A stretch of 20,389 nucleotides of DNA from JAGVPT01 sp035505655 (GTDB lineage: Bacteria; Bacteroidota; Ignavibacteria; UBA10030; UBA8401), in the NCBI GenBank assembly GCA_035505655.1, contig DATJQP010000033.1, forward strand, positions 1 through 20,389, in the 5' to 3' direction. Of this stretch, positions 1 to 8,016 are shown one piece after another. The notes below the pieces were generated by a model. It was not told the origin of the DNA. It worked only from the letters and a program-made list of their open reading frames with translations, and did no database searches. The position numbers and the translations under genes are program-made. How positions within the stretch are numbered: the stretch's first letter is position 1; every line of letters begins with the position of its first letter.

Positions 1-1
1 C

Positions 2-1618
2 ATCTCGGTCCTCGCGTTGACTGTGAGCTCGGTCGGAACGGTGTATGCCGGCGTCTACGAAGGTCTTGGCGCTTACGCATACGAGATCTTCCGCTCGACA
101 AACGGGGGCGCGAATTGGACGTTCCTCGCCAAGCTCGCGACTCCGATCGATGTTATGGCGGTCGATTCTGCGGGGGCAATATTTACGGGGAGTATCGGCG
201 GACTATGCAGCATTAGTGCGTCGGGAGATACGGCTTCCATTGGACCGGCAGGGATTGCCCACATTGGCTATGGTATCAGGACCATTGTCGCTCTCCGAAA
301 AGATACGGTCTATGCCGGGGCATGGGGCGGAGTCTACGAAACAACGAACAAGGGACTCTCTTGGACAGTTCTGAACAACGGCATGGTTACTCCAATTGAC
401 ACTTCGAATTTTACGAACTCCCTGCCCGGTGGATATGATATTTCCTGCGGCTTGATCGACAAGAACGGCGCTTTGCTGGTCGGAACTGACAGCGCGGGGA
501 TCTTCCGATCTGTTGACAATGGAAGAACATGGGCCCAGACCTCGCTGACGCTTCCTCTTATTACTCAGATCATCCAAGATACGTTGGGGTCTTACTATGC
601 CGCCACGGCGGAAAACGGCGTTTATACTTCTCAAAGCGGTGTTTCATGGACGAAGATCCCAGATCAGTTAGGGATGTCGTCCGGTCGGCGGTTCAATTGT
701 CTTGAGGTTTACTACCACATCCAGCCATTCACGACAGACCCAACGCAGTTCAATGTCTGGAGAGATCTCATTGTCGGGACGGATGAGGGTATTTTTTTCA
801 ATATCATCTACCAGACGTTTCCCTCATGGGATCCCACGTGGATTACGGATGGGAATTACATAGCGTTCTGTCACACGGCGCCGCATAGAATTTATCCACA
901 AATCCTAAGTGGCATGTTGGGCTTCACACTGGACGGCAGAATCTCCCAAGCAACCGTGGACGACGGCTCATGGATTAACCGTGCACGAGTCGATCAGAAC
1001 GTCGCCGCCGTCGCGAAGATCAGCGACACACTTATTTTCTCGTTCGGCTCGCGCGGTGTTTACCGGTCGAACGACACCGGCCTCACATGGACACAAACAA
1101 TATCCGGCATCACCGATACATCTCTGATCTCGGCAACGGTCACAAGTAAGGGAATTCTTTTTGCAGGATCTGCGAAGGGCTCTGTGTATCGATCTAGCGA
1201 CAGGGGAGAACAGTGGACTCTCATTGCAACGCTCCCCTATCCGGTCCGCTGCATTTTGCCTGATGAGCTGGAGATTCTTGCGACTGCCGGCGACAGGCTT
1301 TACAGAAGCAGCCTGACGGAGGTTTCTCCATCATTCAGGCAGCCGACGCCACCCGAACGATCGGAACTCAGTCAGAATTACCCGAACCCGTTCAATCCGT
1401 CCACAACAATCTCCTACAATCTTTCGAAGGCGGTGAGGGTGACATTGAAGGTCTATGATATTCTCGGCCGAGAGATCGCCACGCTTATCAATGACCAAAA
1501 ACAGCCGGGATCGTATCGTATGACGTTCGATGGTTCGAGTTTTGCGAGCGGAGTGTATTTCTACGAGCTTCGGGCCGGGAGCTTCCGGGATGTGAAGAAG
1601 ATGCTGCTGCTGAAGTAA
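2..1618 (+). CDS. Secreted BNR-repeat protein with T9SS type A sorting domain, 5' partial
   Basis: The reading frame is open from the left edge, so the true start and signal peptide lie outside the window; a TTG at 17 is only the first possible internal start. Six short motifs of the BNR/sortilin type (S-x-D/N-x-G-x-x-W) are spread along it: STNGGANW, TTNKGLSW, SVDNGRTW, a shorter SQSGVSW, SNDTGLTW and SSDRGEQW. This pattern suggests a beta-propeller. The last ~85 residues form a Por/T9SS C-terminal sorting domain: the SQNYPNPFNPSTTISY motif, then VYDILGREIATL, then SGVYFYELRAG and a basic tail ending KKMLLLK. In this family the tail directs export across the outer membrane by the type IX system and is usually removed. 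The protein is therefore probably extracellular or surface-attached. Its ligand or enzymatic activity cannot be told; no glycosidase catalytic motif was recognised. Confidence 0.85.
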   Translation: MSVLALTVSSVGTVYAGVYEGLGAYAYEIFRSTNGGANWTFLAKLATPIDVMAVDSAGAIFTGSIGGLCSISASGDTASIGPAGIAHIGYGIRTIVALRKDTVYAGAWGGVYETTNKGLSWTVLNNGMVTPIDTSNFTNSLPGGYDISCGLIDKNGALLVGTDSAGIFRSVDNGRTWAQTSLTLPLITQIIQDTLGSYYAATAENGVYTSQSGVSWTKIPDQLGMSSGRRFNCLEVYYHIQPFTTDPTQFNVWRDLIVGTDEGIFFNIIYQTFPSWDPTWITDGNYIAFCHTAPHRIYPQILSGMLGFTLDGRISQATVDDGSWINRARVDQNVAAVAKISDTLIFSFGSRGVYRSNDTGLTWTQTISGITDTSLISATVTSKGILFAGSAKGSVYRSSDRGEQWTLIATLPYPVRCILPDELEILATAGDRLYRSSLTEVSPSFRQPTPPERSELSQNYPNPFNPSTTISYNLSKAVRVTLKVYDILGREIATLINDQKQPGSYRMTFDGSSFASGVYFYELRAGSFRDVKKMLLLK

Positions 1619-1642
1619 CCGCGGGCACGTCAAACGGAGCTC

Positions 1643-1667
1643 AGCCCCAGTTATCACCGGGGCTTTT
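1643..1667 (+). terminator. Probable intrinsic terminator of the T9SS cargo gene
   Basis: AGCCCC (1643-1648) pairs with GGGGCT (1659-1664) across a 10-nt loop and is followed by a short T run to 1667. It lies 25 nt after the stop codon at 1618. The stem is only 6 bp and the T tract has four residues, so strength is uncertain, but the position is right. Confidence 0.6.
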
Positions 1668-1806
1668 GTATCTCCGGGGGGACATCCGGTGCCCTCTCCG
1701 GCTGCTTTCCCGTCGCGCGTTGAGACTTAGGAAGATCTTCGCGGCCTATATCCTGCGTTTCTTGCAGGATGACCCGCTCCGTTTTGATGCGCCGCACATG
1801 AAGCAT
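1654..1806 (-). CDS. Possible small protein, 50 aa, downstream of xer
   Basis: An ATG at 1806 opens a 50-codon frame ending in TGA at 1656-1654. A TTG seven codons upstream (1827) is an alternative start. The frame stays open further upstream into the end of the recombinase gene, in a different phase. The product is basic, begins MLHVRRIKTERVILQE and ends in a proline-rich stretch (PDVPPEIQKPR). About two thirds of the codons end in G or C, as in neighbouring real genes. No family was recognised. The frame overlaps the terminator of the convergent T9SS gene and a perfect inverted repeat at 1750-1770, so it may be a chance frame. Confidence 0.22.
   Translation of the reverse strand: MLHVRRIKTERVILQETQDIGREDLPKSQRATGKQPERAPDVPPEIQKPR
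1750..1770. repeat. Perfect 7-bp inverted repeat
   Basis: ATCCTGC (1750-1756) and GCAGGAT (1764-1770) are exact reverse complements separated by 7 nt (GTTTCTT). There is no T run after it on either strand, so it is not a standard intrinsic terminator. It lies between two convergent genes and could be a transcript-end hairpin or a protein-binding site. Confidence 0.45.
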
Positions 1807-1846
1807 CTCGCCAAAGATTAGTGCCAACCTAAAATCCCCTGCCGTA

Positions 1847-2764
1847 TCATCCTCTCGGGTGATATTTCCTGTGCTCCGCTTTCACGAATTCGCGGTCGAT
1901 GTGAGTATAGATCTGCGTCGTTGAAATGTCCGCGTGTCCGAGCATTTCCTGCACCGCGCGAAGGTCGGCGCCGCCTTCAAGGAGATGGGTGGCAAAGGAA
2001 TGGCGGAAGGTGTGGGGATGGACCTCCTTGGTGATGTGGGCAAGGCGGGTATACTCTTTGACGATATTCCAGACTGCCGCACGCGTCATCGGATTGCCCC
2101 TCCAATTCAGAAAGACTGCGTCGTTTGCGGGCCGCTTGCCGGAGCGCGACTTGCTGGTCAGGCCTGACCGCACCTCGGTCTGATATCGCCTGATCCACTC
2201 GAGCGCAGGTTTACCGATGGGGACGAGCCGCTCTTTCGATCCTTTTCCGAAGACCCGCACAAGCTCCTCGCTGAAATAAACGTTCGACTGCTTCAGGTCG
2301 GTGAGCTCGGAGACACGCATCCCCGTCGCGTAGAGCGTTTCGAGGATGGCCCGGTCGCGGATCCAGAGCCGACGCTCGTCGCTTTGCTTGCTCCCGGTCG
2401 CATCAATGATCTTGTTGATCTCTTCGAAGCTCAAGACATCAGGAAGGTGCTTGCCTCTCTTTGGAACCTCGGAATCAACGGTCGGATCCCGCGATGCAAT
2501 CTTTTCACCGAGAAGAAATTTGTGGAGGCTTTTTACGGCCGAGAGATTGCGGGCGACGCTACGAGGTGCAAGTCCGAGGTCGTGAAGCTCGTGGACGAAG
2601 GCTGAGACATCCTCACTCTTCGCATCGACAGGAGATGGAATGCCTCGCCCTTCGAGGAACTCGCCATACCGGTCGATGTCGTGTTCGTATGCTTCGAGGG
2701 AGTTTATCGCGAGGCTCTTTTCAAGCCGGAGGAACCTGAAGAATTTCGCGACTTCCGGCTTCAT
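1847..2764 (-). CDS. xerD: XerC/XerD-type tyrosine recombinase
   Basis: This is a 305-aa site-specific tyrosine recombinase, the usual length for XerC/XerD, which resolve chromosome dimers at dif. The N-terminal SAM-like core-binding domain spans about residues 1-90 (begins MKPEVAKFFRFLRLEK). The catalytic domain follows from about 105. All expected active-site residues are visible: R150 in ATGMRVSEL, K174 in GKGSKERLVP, H251 and R254 in HTFRHSFATH, H277 in LGHADISTT and the nucleophile Y286 in IYTHID. I chose the ATG at 2764 because homology starts there and it overlaps the stop of the upstream HD gene as ATGA; the frame continues 72 codons upstream but that part is a shadow of the HD gene tail. 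It lacks the marks of a phage or integron integrase. XerC versus XerD cannot be settled by eye. Confidence 0.92.
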   Translation of the reverse strand: MKPEVAKFFRFLRLEKSLAINSLEAYEHDIDRYGEFLEGRGIPSPVDAKSEDVSAFVHELHDLGLAPRSVARNLSAVKSLHKFLLGEKIASRDPTVDSEVPKRGKHLPDVLSFEEINKIIDATGSKQSDERRLWIRDRAILETLYATGMRVSELTDLKQSNVYFSEELVRVFGKGSKERLVPIGKPALEWIRRYQTEVRSGLTSKSRSGKRPANDAVFLNWRGNPMTRAAVWNIVKEYTRLAHITKEVHPHTFRHSFATHLLEGGADLRAVQEMLGHADISTTQIYTHIDREFVKAEHRKYHPRG

Positions 2765-5148
2765 GGACGCGAGGATTTCGGAGGACCCGATCTTCGCGGT
2801 GTCCGTCGCGCTCGTGGCGAGGCGGCAGGCGGGGTCTCCCTGGCGGCGGGTTCGCTCCCTTCGAGCGCTTCTTCTCCGGTCTGCTGCTCGGGGTACTGCA
2901 TCCGTGAGTGATGAATCCCGGAGAGGATCTTTACGAAGCTCGCCTTGATCCGCGTGAGGTCGCGAAGCGTCAGCTCGCAATCGTCGAGTTGTCCCTCCAT
3001 GAACCGGGCCTTGATCAGGTCGTCGATCCGCTCTTCGATCTTCTGCACCGTCGGCTGCTCGATCGCGCGCGTCGAAGCCTCGACGGCGTCCGCGAGCATG
3101 ACGATCCCGGTCTCCTTCGTCTGGGGCTTCGGCCCGGCATACCGATAGTCGGTCTCGCTCACGTTCTCGTGCTTTCCCTTCTTCTTGAGCGCTTCCTCAT
3201 AGAAGAACCCGATTTTCGTCGTTCCGTGGTGCATCGGGATGAAGTCGACGACAACGTCGGGGAGGCCAAACTCGCGGCCGAGTGTCATCCCGTCCCGGAC
3301 ATGCGCCGCGATGACCTTTGAACTGAACTGCGGGTCGAACTTCTCATGCTTGTTTTCGGAGCCGAGCTGGTTCTCGACAAACATCGAGGGACGGGTGACC
3401 TTTCCGATGTCGTGATAGTAGGCTCCGACGCGTGCGAGCGTCGCGTTGGCACCGATCGCCTCGGCCGCCGACTCCGCGAGCGTCCCCATGTTGACACTGT
3501 GGTTAAAGGTCCCCGGAGCCTTCTGCGAAAGCTCTTTTAGCAAAGGCTGATTGAAGTCCGAGAGCTCGAGGAGCGTGAGGTCGGTTGTGATGCGGAAGAA
3601 GCGTTCGAAGAAAATAAGAAGTCCGTACGTGAGAACGGGGGAGAAGACGGCATTTGCAGCCGCCATCGTCAGCTGATTGAGAACCGAGTTCACGGAGTCG
3701 TACCGCTCGAGCGACATCGCGAGGATCGGAACCAGATATCCCAGGAAGATGAAGATAATCGAGCGGAAGATCTGGGTCCGGTGCTTGATGTCTCGGACGG
3801 TGTAGACTGCGAGCGATCCGGCGACAACCGAGTAGAGGGCGATGGAGTAGTCGTTTCCCCGGATGCCGGAGACGATGAACGCCATCGTCACGGTGCAATA
3901 GAAGGCGACGCGCGAATCAAAGATGATGGAGAGGAGCATCGACGCTGCGGGGACGACGATGAGAAGCTCGATCGGGACTTCGGCGTTCATGTGAAGCGTG
4001 AGGTACGCCAGAAGCGCTTCGAGGAGAACGATGAGGATGATGAGGAGGATCTTCGAGTTGTCGTGGAAGATCCTCTTCCGGAAAAGGTAAAGATAGATCC
4101 CGAAGAGGAACGAGACGCTGAAAATGTGGAGAAATTTTCCGACGAAGGTCGTCAGACGATTGATGTCGGCCCCGCGCTCGGCTTTGGCCTTCCGGAGCGA
4201 GTCGAGCTTCAGCTTCACGTCGTCCGTCACACGCTCGTGCCGCCCGATGATCCGCTCGTTCTCCTGGACGATGCCGACGGTCCGCGGGACTTCATCCTGG
4301 GCAATGGCAATCTCTTTGTCCGTCTGCTCTTTCTGGAAGATAATGTTCGGGGACAGGAATGAAAGGGCGAACTTGACGGCGACGGAGACAGTGTCGTTCT
4401 CAACTCTGTAGCCGGAGATAAAGGTCTGCTGGACGACCCTTCCCAGGTCGTCGACGTCGAGGTACTTGTTGACTGGGACGATCTGCTCGTCGGTCTTGCG
4501 GCGGAGAGCGATATTGGCGTTGGGTCCAATTGCTTCCCTCCGGACATCGAGGATCCCCTGGAGATACAGTTCATTGACGACGAGGAGGACGTCCCGGCGG
4601 AGCCGGCGAAGCGAAAACTTGTATTTCGGGTTGCCGGCGAAGGCATCGGTGGCGTGGAGCCGCTGGAGCGTCCTCCACTCGTTCTCCGTGATGCTCACGG
4701 GGAGTTGCTGCATCCGGATGCTCAGTGCGGTGGAATCGAGCGAAAGCTGGCCTCCGGTCCCCCTTCGGCTCCTCAACGCAACTTCACGCCGCTGGAGATA
4801 GACGGCCCGCGAATCGAGGACCGATTGAAGCTCGACGAAGAATTTCTGGAGGGAATCGATGCTTCTCCGCGGCGTGTTGACATCCTCTTCGAAGACCCGG
4901 TACACCTTTTCACCCGCCTGGGCTTTTTCCTTCTGGTATTCCCGATCGTCCTTGAGAATCGGGAAAAGGAACGGCGCGATCAGATCCTTGTCGGTCCAGA
5001 TCATCCCCACCCGGTAATCGGACTCGATCGACTCACCCCGCGGGAACATGAGCGCAACAACGAAGACGAAGAGGAAGAAGATCCCCCCCTTCATCGTGAA
5101 ACTGTCCCGCTGCCCGAGCTTTCGGATGTATTCTGACAGAGAGGTCAT
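2761..5148 (-). CDS. pgpH: 7TM-HD family phosphodiesterase (PgpH-like, probable c-di-AMP hydrolase)
   Basis: This 795-aa membrane protein has the layout of the 7TMR-HD family. There is an N-terminal membrane segment near residues 22-36, then a large extracytoplasmic region of about 300 residues (7TMR-HDED type). A block of hydrophobic segments from about residue 350 follows, and then a cytoplasmic HD domain. HD-domain landmarks are visible: PGTFNHS, the HD pair in YYHDIGK, a later MHHGT and the aspartate in ADAVEAS. Listeria PgpH of this family hydrolyses cyclic di-AMP; that activity is inferred here. I chose the ATG at 5148. The frame runs 34 codons further upstream, but that extension (CVLCSVFCVL-like) is a translation of the 7-nt repeat array. 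The last ~45 residues are a low-complexity Pro/Arg/Ala tail. The stop overlaps the xer start, indicating an operon. Confidence 0.88.
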   Translation of the reverse strand: MTSLSEYIRKLGQRDSFTMKGGIFFLFVFVVALMFPRGESIESDYRVGMIWTDKDLIAPFLFPILKDDREYQKEKAQAGEKVYRVFEEDVNTPRRSIDSLQKFFVELQSVLDSRAVYLQRREVALRSRRGTGGQLSLDSTALSIRMQQLPVSITENEWRTLQRLHATDAFAGNPKYKFSLRRLRRDVLLVVNELYLQGILDVRREAIGPNANIALRRKTDEQIVPVNKYLDVDDLGRVVQQTFISGYRVENDTVSVAVKFALSFLSPNIIFQKEQTDKEIAIAQDEVPRTVGIVQENERIIGRHERVTDDVKLKLDSLRKAKAERGADINRLTTFVGKFLHIFSVSFLFGIYLYLFRKRIFHDNSKILLIILIVLLEALLAYLTLHMNAEVPIELLIVVPAASMLLSIIFDSRVAFYCTVTMAFIVSGIRGNDYSIALYSVVAGSLAVYTVRDIKHRTQIFRSIIFIFLGYLVPILAMSLERYDSVNSVLNQLTMAAANAVFSPVLTYGLLIFFERFFRITTDLTLLELSDFNQPLLKELSQKAPGTFNHSVNMGTLAESAAEAIGANATLARVGAYYHDIGKVTRPSMFVENQLGSENKHEKFDPQFSSKVIAAHVRDGMTLGREFGLPDVVVDFIPMHHGTTKIGFFYEEALKKKGKHENVSETDYRYAGPKPQTKETGIVMLADAVEASTRAIEQPTVQKIEERIDDLIKARFMEGQLDDCELTLRDLTRIKASFVKILSGIHHSRMQYPEQQTGEEALEGSEPAARETPPAASPRARRTPRRSGPPKSSRP

Positions 5149-5170
5149 GAGGATGGCGAAGAGTTTCCCG

Positions 5171-5201
5171 TGAATATGCCAAGAAAATGAGGGAGAAGCA
5201 A
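5171..5201 (-). promoter_or_regulatory. Candidate promoter for the HD-xer operon
   Basis: Read on the minus strand: TTG (5201-5199), exactly 20 nt, then CATATTCA (5178-5171). This imperfectly matches the Bacteroidota -33/-7 pattern TTTG and TAnnTTTG, and has the same 20-nt spacing as other candidates in the window. As a sigma-70 reading it is TTGCTT-N17-CATATT. It would give a 5' leader of about 15-20 nt. The heptamer array lies immediately upstream. Confidence 0.3.
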
Positions 5202-5210
5202 CCCAGATAG

Positions 5211-5280
5211 AGAACAGAACGCAGAACACAGAACACAGAACACAGAACACAGAATACAGAATACAGGAGAAAGGAGACAG
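5211..5280. repeat. Degenerate heptamer tandem array 1
   Basis: Ten consecutive 7-nt units on the plus strand: AGAACAG, AACGCAG, four exact copies of AACACAG, two copies of AATACAG, GAGAAAG and GAGACAG. The phase is kept throughout. The array sits upstream of the HD gene on the minus strand, so the coding strand is pyrimidine/GT-rich. It ends 10 nt before the TTG of a candidate promoter. It shares a 20-nt core (5250-5269, 19 of 20 identical) with the array upstream of uppP. Confidence 0.85.
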
Positions 5281-5553
5281 AAAAGAACTGAGCTAAGCGG
5301 CAGTTGTGTCTGGCCAAGGTTGACGTTGAGGAAGCATGGAATGCAAGCTACTATCGTGAAAAGTGTGAAGGGACGAAAAGAGATGACGAGTACTGGAGTT
5401 GCGTCATTCGCGAGGGTTCTTATCGGGAACCGATTTGCGGTGATGGCGAAGAATTTTGAGTGTAACAGTACCGCTCCTTGAATCCGTTTGATTCTCTCTT
5501 TACATTGGATGCACCGTCTGATCCCAACCTTTCACACTGAATACCGGGGCATC
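5281..5553. other. Divergent intergenic region, mostly unassigned
   Basis: Apart from the candidate promoter at 5478-5508, no RNA family, riboswitch or strong hairpin was recognised here. Two short plus-strand frames are open: 5304-5459 (51 aa from a TTG, rich in Trp/Tyr/Cys) and 5341-5481 (46 aa from an ATG). They overlap in different phases and neither resembles a known protein, so they are not called as genes. Confidence 0.5.
5478..5508 (+). promoter_or_regulatory. Candidate promoter for the TonB-dependent receptor gene
   Basis: TTG (5478-5480), 20 nt, then TACATTGG (5501-5508), close to the Bacteroidota consensus TTTG / TAnnTTTG. It can also be read as TTGAAT-N17-TACATT for a sigma-70-like factor. 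It would leave a leader of about 40 nt before the ATG at 5554. Confidence 0.42.
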
Positions 5554-7872
5554 ATGCATCGTACTGTCAGGGCACTCGTTCTTCTTGCCATGGGCGTCTC
5601 TTCCGCGACGATCGCTCAGACGATCAGCGGTACTGCGCTCAATGAAAATCAGATTCCTCTCCAGAATGTTACCGTAAAGATCGCCGCGCTTCATCGCACC
5701 GCAACGACTGATGAAAGCGGAAAATTCTCTTTCGGGAACGTTCCGAAGGGAGAGTATGTCGTGTCGCTGACGATGATCGGTTATAAATCGGTGGCAATGC
5801 CGGTGACGGTCACCTCCGACACCCTCTCGATGTATGTAGTCCTTTCTTCTTCCCCGCTCGAGCTTCCTTCAGTGACCGTCACCGCGGAGCCGCAACCTTC
5901 ATCTCTCCTCGAGTCGCCCCTCTCGGCCTCCGTTATCGAAGGGAGACAACTGGAAAGGGAACGAGGACAGAGTGTGGGCCAGACGATCGAATATGCCCCC
6001 GGCGTCGCGGCGTTTTCGGGCGGTCCCCTCTCCATGAAGCCGGTCATCCGGGGCCTCTCCGCACAACGGGTTCTTGTCATGGCGGGCGGAGTAAGGCTTG
6101 AGAGCCAGACATGGGATGAGCCGCAGAGCCCCGAGATCAATGTCCTCGACGTCGACAGGATCGAGATTGTCCGCGGACCGAACAGCGTTCTCTATGGGTC
6201 CGACGCTCTCGGCGGAGTGGTGAACATCGTCAGATCGGACCTTCAGTCGGCCAACGAAGGAGCGCCGACACTTCGCGGCCTCTTCACCGGCAATTTCTAT
6301 ACGAACAGTCCTCAGGCGGCCGGCGGGATTTCTTTTCACGGGGCAAATGGCGATTGGAACTACCGCGGCAATTTCACCGCACGCGATGCCGGAGATTACT
6401 CGGCGCCTTCAGGGACGACGGCGAACGGAACCCGGGTTGAAGCCGGGAAGGTGTTCAACTCCGGCGGGAACGAGATTGACGGAAATGCCTCGGTCGGGAC
6501 GACGCAGAACTGGGGAAGCATCGTCTTCGATGCCACCCATTTTGGACAGAAGTACTTCATCGCTCCCGAGCCGGGCCGGAAAGAGTACGAATTGAATGTC
6601 AACACGATGACGTACGACTCCATACCGGCGGCCCCCAGCCAGGAGATTCTCCACGAAACGGGGAGCGTCTATGCCGACCTTCCGCTTTCGATCGGCCGCC
6701 TCGAAATGACCGGAACTTACCAGCGAAACTCCAGGAAGGAAGAGGGGGCCGCCGAAAGCGAAGCGGACGAAAAGAAAAAGGAAGACCTCGGGATCAAGCC
6801 CGAGGCGCAGCTTGTCCTCAACACCGTTTCATTCGACGCGAAGTTGAGCCATCGTCCGGCCGGAAGTTTCGACGGGACAGTCGGCATCTCGGCGACGTAC
6901 CAGGCAAACTCGACCGAGGGACAGAATGCCATCATCCCGGACTTCACCTCGCTTAATGCCGCGGCCTTCGGGTACGAAGAGTACCGGGCAACCTCCGCAC
7001 TCCGCTTCACCGGCGGAGTAAGGTTCGACGCCCGTCGACTCGATGCCGATGCGAACACCCAGCTTGGCAATGCGGCCCAGACGATCGATTACGATGCGAC
7101 AACAGGATCCGTGGGACTCTCATGGAACGCCGCCGAGCCTCTTACGCTGACGGCAAGCGCGGGAAGGGGATGGCGCGCGCCGGTGGCGGCAGAACTCTTC
7201 TTTAAGGGCTCAGACGAGGGAGCGGTCCGCTATAAAATAGGGGACAGTGCGCTCACACCCGAAGTCTCATTTAACCTGGACTGTTCCGTTCGATACTCGA
7301 CTCCCGGTCTCGCCGGCGAGTTTTCGCTCTATCGGAACCGAATCGACCGATACATTTATCTGCTTCCAACCGGCATGCAAGTTGCGGGGCTCGACTCCTA
7401 CCGCTATACACAGGCCAACGCGACTCTTGTCGGAGGCGATCTCTCGTTCCAGGCGGAACTTGCCCGCTGGTGTGTCCTTCTTGGCGGAGCCGACAAGGTG
7501 CGGGGAACAAATGACGAAACCGACTCGCCTCTTCCACTCATCCCCGCCGACAGAGTCTTCGGCGGTTTTAGGTTCAATGAAGAAAGTCTTGTTGGGGTGA
7601 TGAATCCGTACGCAACTATTCGAGTACGACATATGTTTGCCCAAAACAAGCTCGGGTTGTTCGAAACGCCGACCCCATCGTATGATGTCGTGGACCTCGG
7701 GGTAGGGGGCGAAGTGACCGTCTCTGCCCAGAAGTTCATGGTCGATATCGTCGTCGAGAACGCCCTCGACAAAGGCTATTACGATCACCTGAGCCGGTAC
7801 AAGGAGTTCGCCCTCGACCCTGGACGGGACGTCGAGTTGAAAGTTTCTGCTCCGTTCGATATTCTCCGATAG
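5554..7872 (+). CDS. TonB-dependent outer-membrane receptor
   Basis: I start this 772-aa protein at the ATG at 5554 because a clean signal peptide follows (MHRTVRALVLLAMGVSSATIAQ, cleavage near residue 22); a frame opening 22 codons earlier lacks this feature and would overlap the promoter candidate. A carboxypeptidase-regulatory-like beta-sandwich occupies about 23-105 (DESGKFSFGNVPKGEYVVSL). The plug domain covers about 110-225 with the landmarks IEIVRGPNSVLYGSDALGG. The remainder is a 22-stranded-type barrel ending in YYDHLSRYKEF and a C-terminal FDILR. Such receptors import siderophores, vitamins, metals or glycans using TonB energy. An acidic/lysine-rich loop (EADEKKKEDLG) stands out, but the substrate cannot be assigned. 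No SusD partner is adjacent, which argues against a polysaccharide utilisation locus. Confidence 0.92.
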   Translation: MHRTVRALVLLAMGVSSATIAQTISGTALNENQIPLQNVTVKIAALHRTATTDESGKFSFGNVPKGEYVVSLTMIGYKSVAMPVTVTSDTLSMYVVLSSSPLELPSVTVTAEPQPSSLLESPLSASVIEGRQLERERGQSVGQTIEYAPGVAAFSGGPLSMKPVIRGLSAQRVLVMAGGVRLESQTWDEPQSPEINVLDVDRIEIVRGPNSVLYGSDALGGVVNIVRSDLQSANEGAPTLRGLFTGNFYTNSPQAAGGISFHGANGDWNYRGNFTARDAGDYSAPSGTTANGTRVEAGKVFNSGGNEIDGNASVGTTQNWGSIVFDATHFGQKYFIAPEPGRKEYELNVNTMTYDSIPAAPSQEILHETGSVYADLPLSIGRLEMTGTYQRNSRKEEGAAESEADEKKKEDLGIKPEAQLVLNTVSFDAKLSHRPAGSFDGTVGISATYQANSTEGQNAIIPDFTSLNAAAFGYEEYRATSALRFTGGVRFDARRLDADANTQLGNAAQTIDYDATTGSVGLSWNAAEPLTLTASAGRGWRAPVAAELFFKGSDEGAVRYKIGDSALTPEVSFNLDCSVRYSTPGLAGEFSLYRNRIDRYIYLLPTGMQVAGLDSYRYTQANATLVGGDLSFQAELARWCVLLGGADKVRGTNDETDSPLPLIPADRVFGGFRFNEESLVGVMNPYATIRVRHMFAQNKLGLFETPTPSYDVVDLGVGGEVTVSAQKFMVDIVVENALDKGYYDHLSRYKEFALDPGRDVELKVSAPFDILR

Positions 7873-8016
7873 TATCCGGATTCACGGTCACCGGGAGTGC
7901 CGGGGGAAGCGCTGCCGGCAAAGAAGACGGCGTGAGCGATTCCATATCGCGCGAACGCCCGCACCTCGATTCGGTGGAATCCCGTTGTTCAGAGTGTTCC
8001 TCACTCCAAAGCGGAA

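Noticed and set aside
1847..2764. Xer-like gene as mark of a mobile element or integron
   Set aside because: It sits in an operon with a housekeeping-type HD gene, has the standard XerC/D length, and no attachment site, cassette or transposase is nearby.
2765..2980. 72-residue N-terminal extension of the Xer recombinase
   Set aside because: It is Arg-rich shadow sequence of the HD gene end; the ATG at 2764 gives the standard 305-aa length and the ATGA overlap.
5149..5250. 34-residue N-terminal extension of the HD protein
   Set aside because: It is a translation of the heptamer array (CVLCSVFCVL-like) and runs through a promoter candidate; the ATG at 5148 fits the family start.
5211..5280. 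CRISPR-like repeat
   Set aside because: Units are 7 nt without spacers and degenerate gradually; no cas genes are present.
7898..7920. Hairpin TGCCGG/CCGGCA after the TonB-dependent receptor gene as terminator
   Set aside because: The 6-bp stem has an 11-nt loop and no T run on either strand, so it is not convincing.
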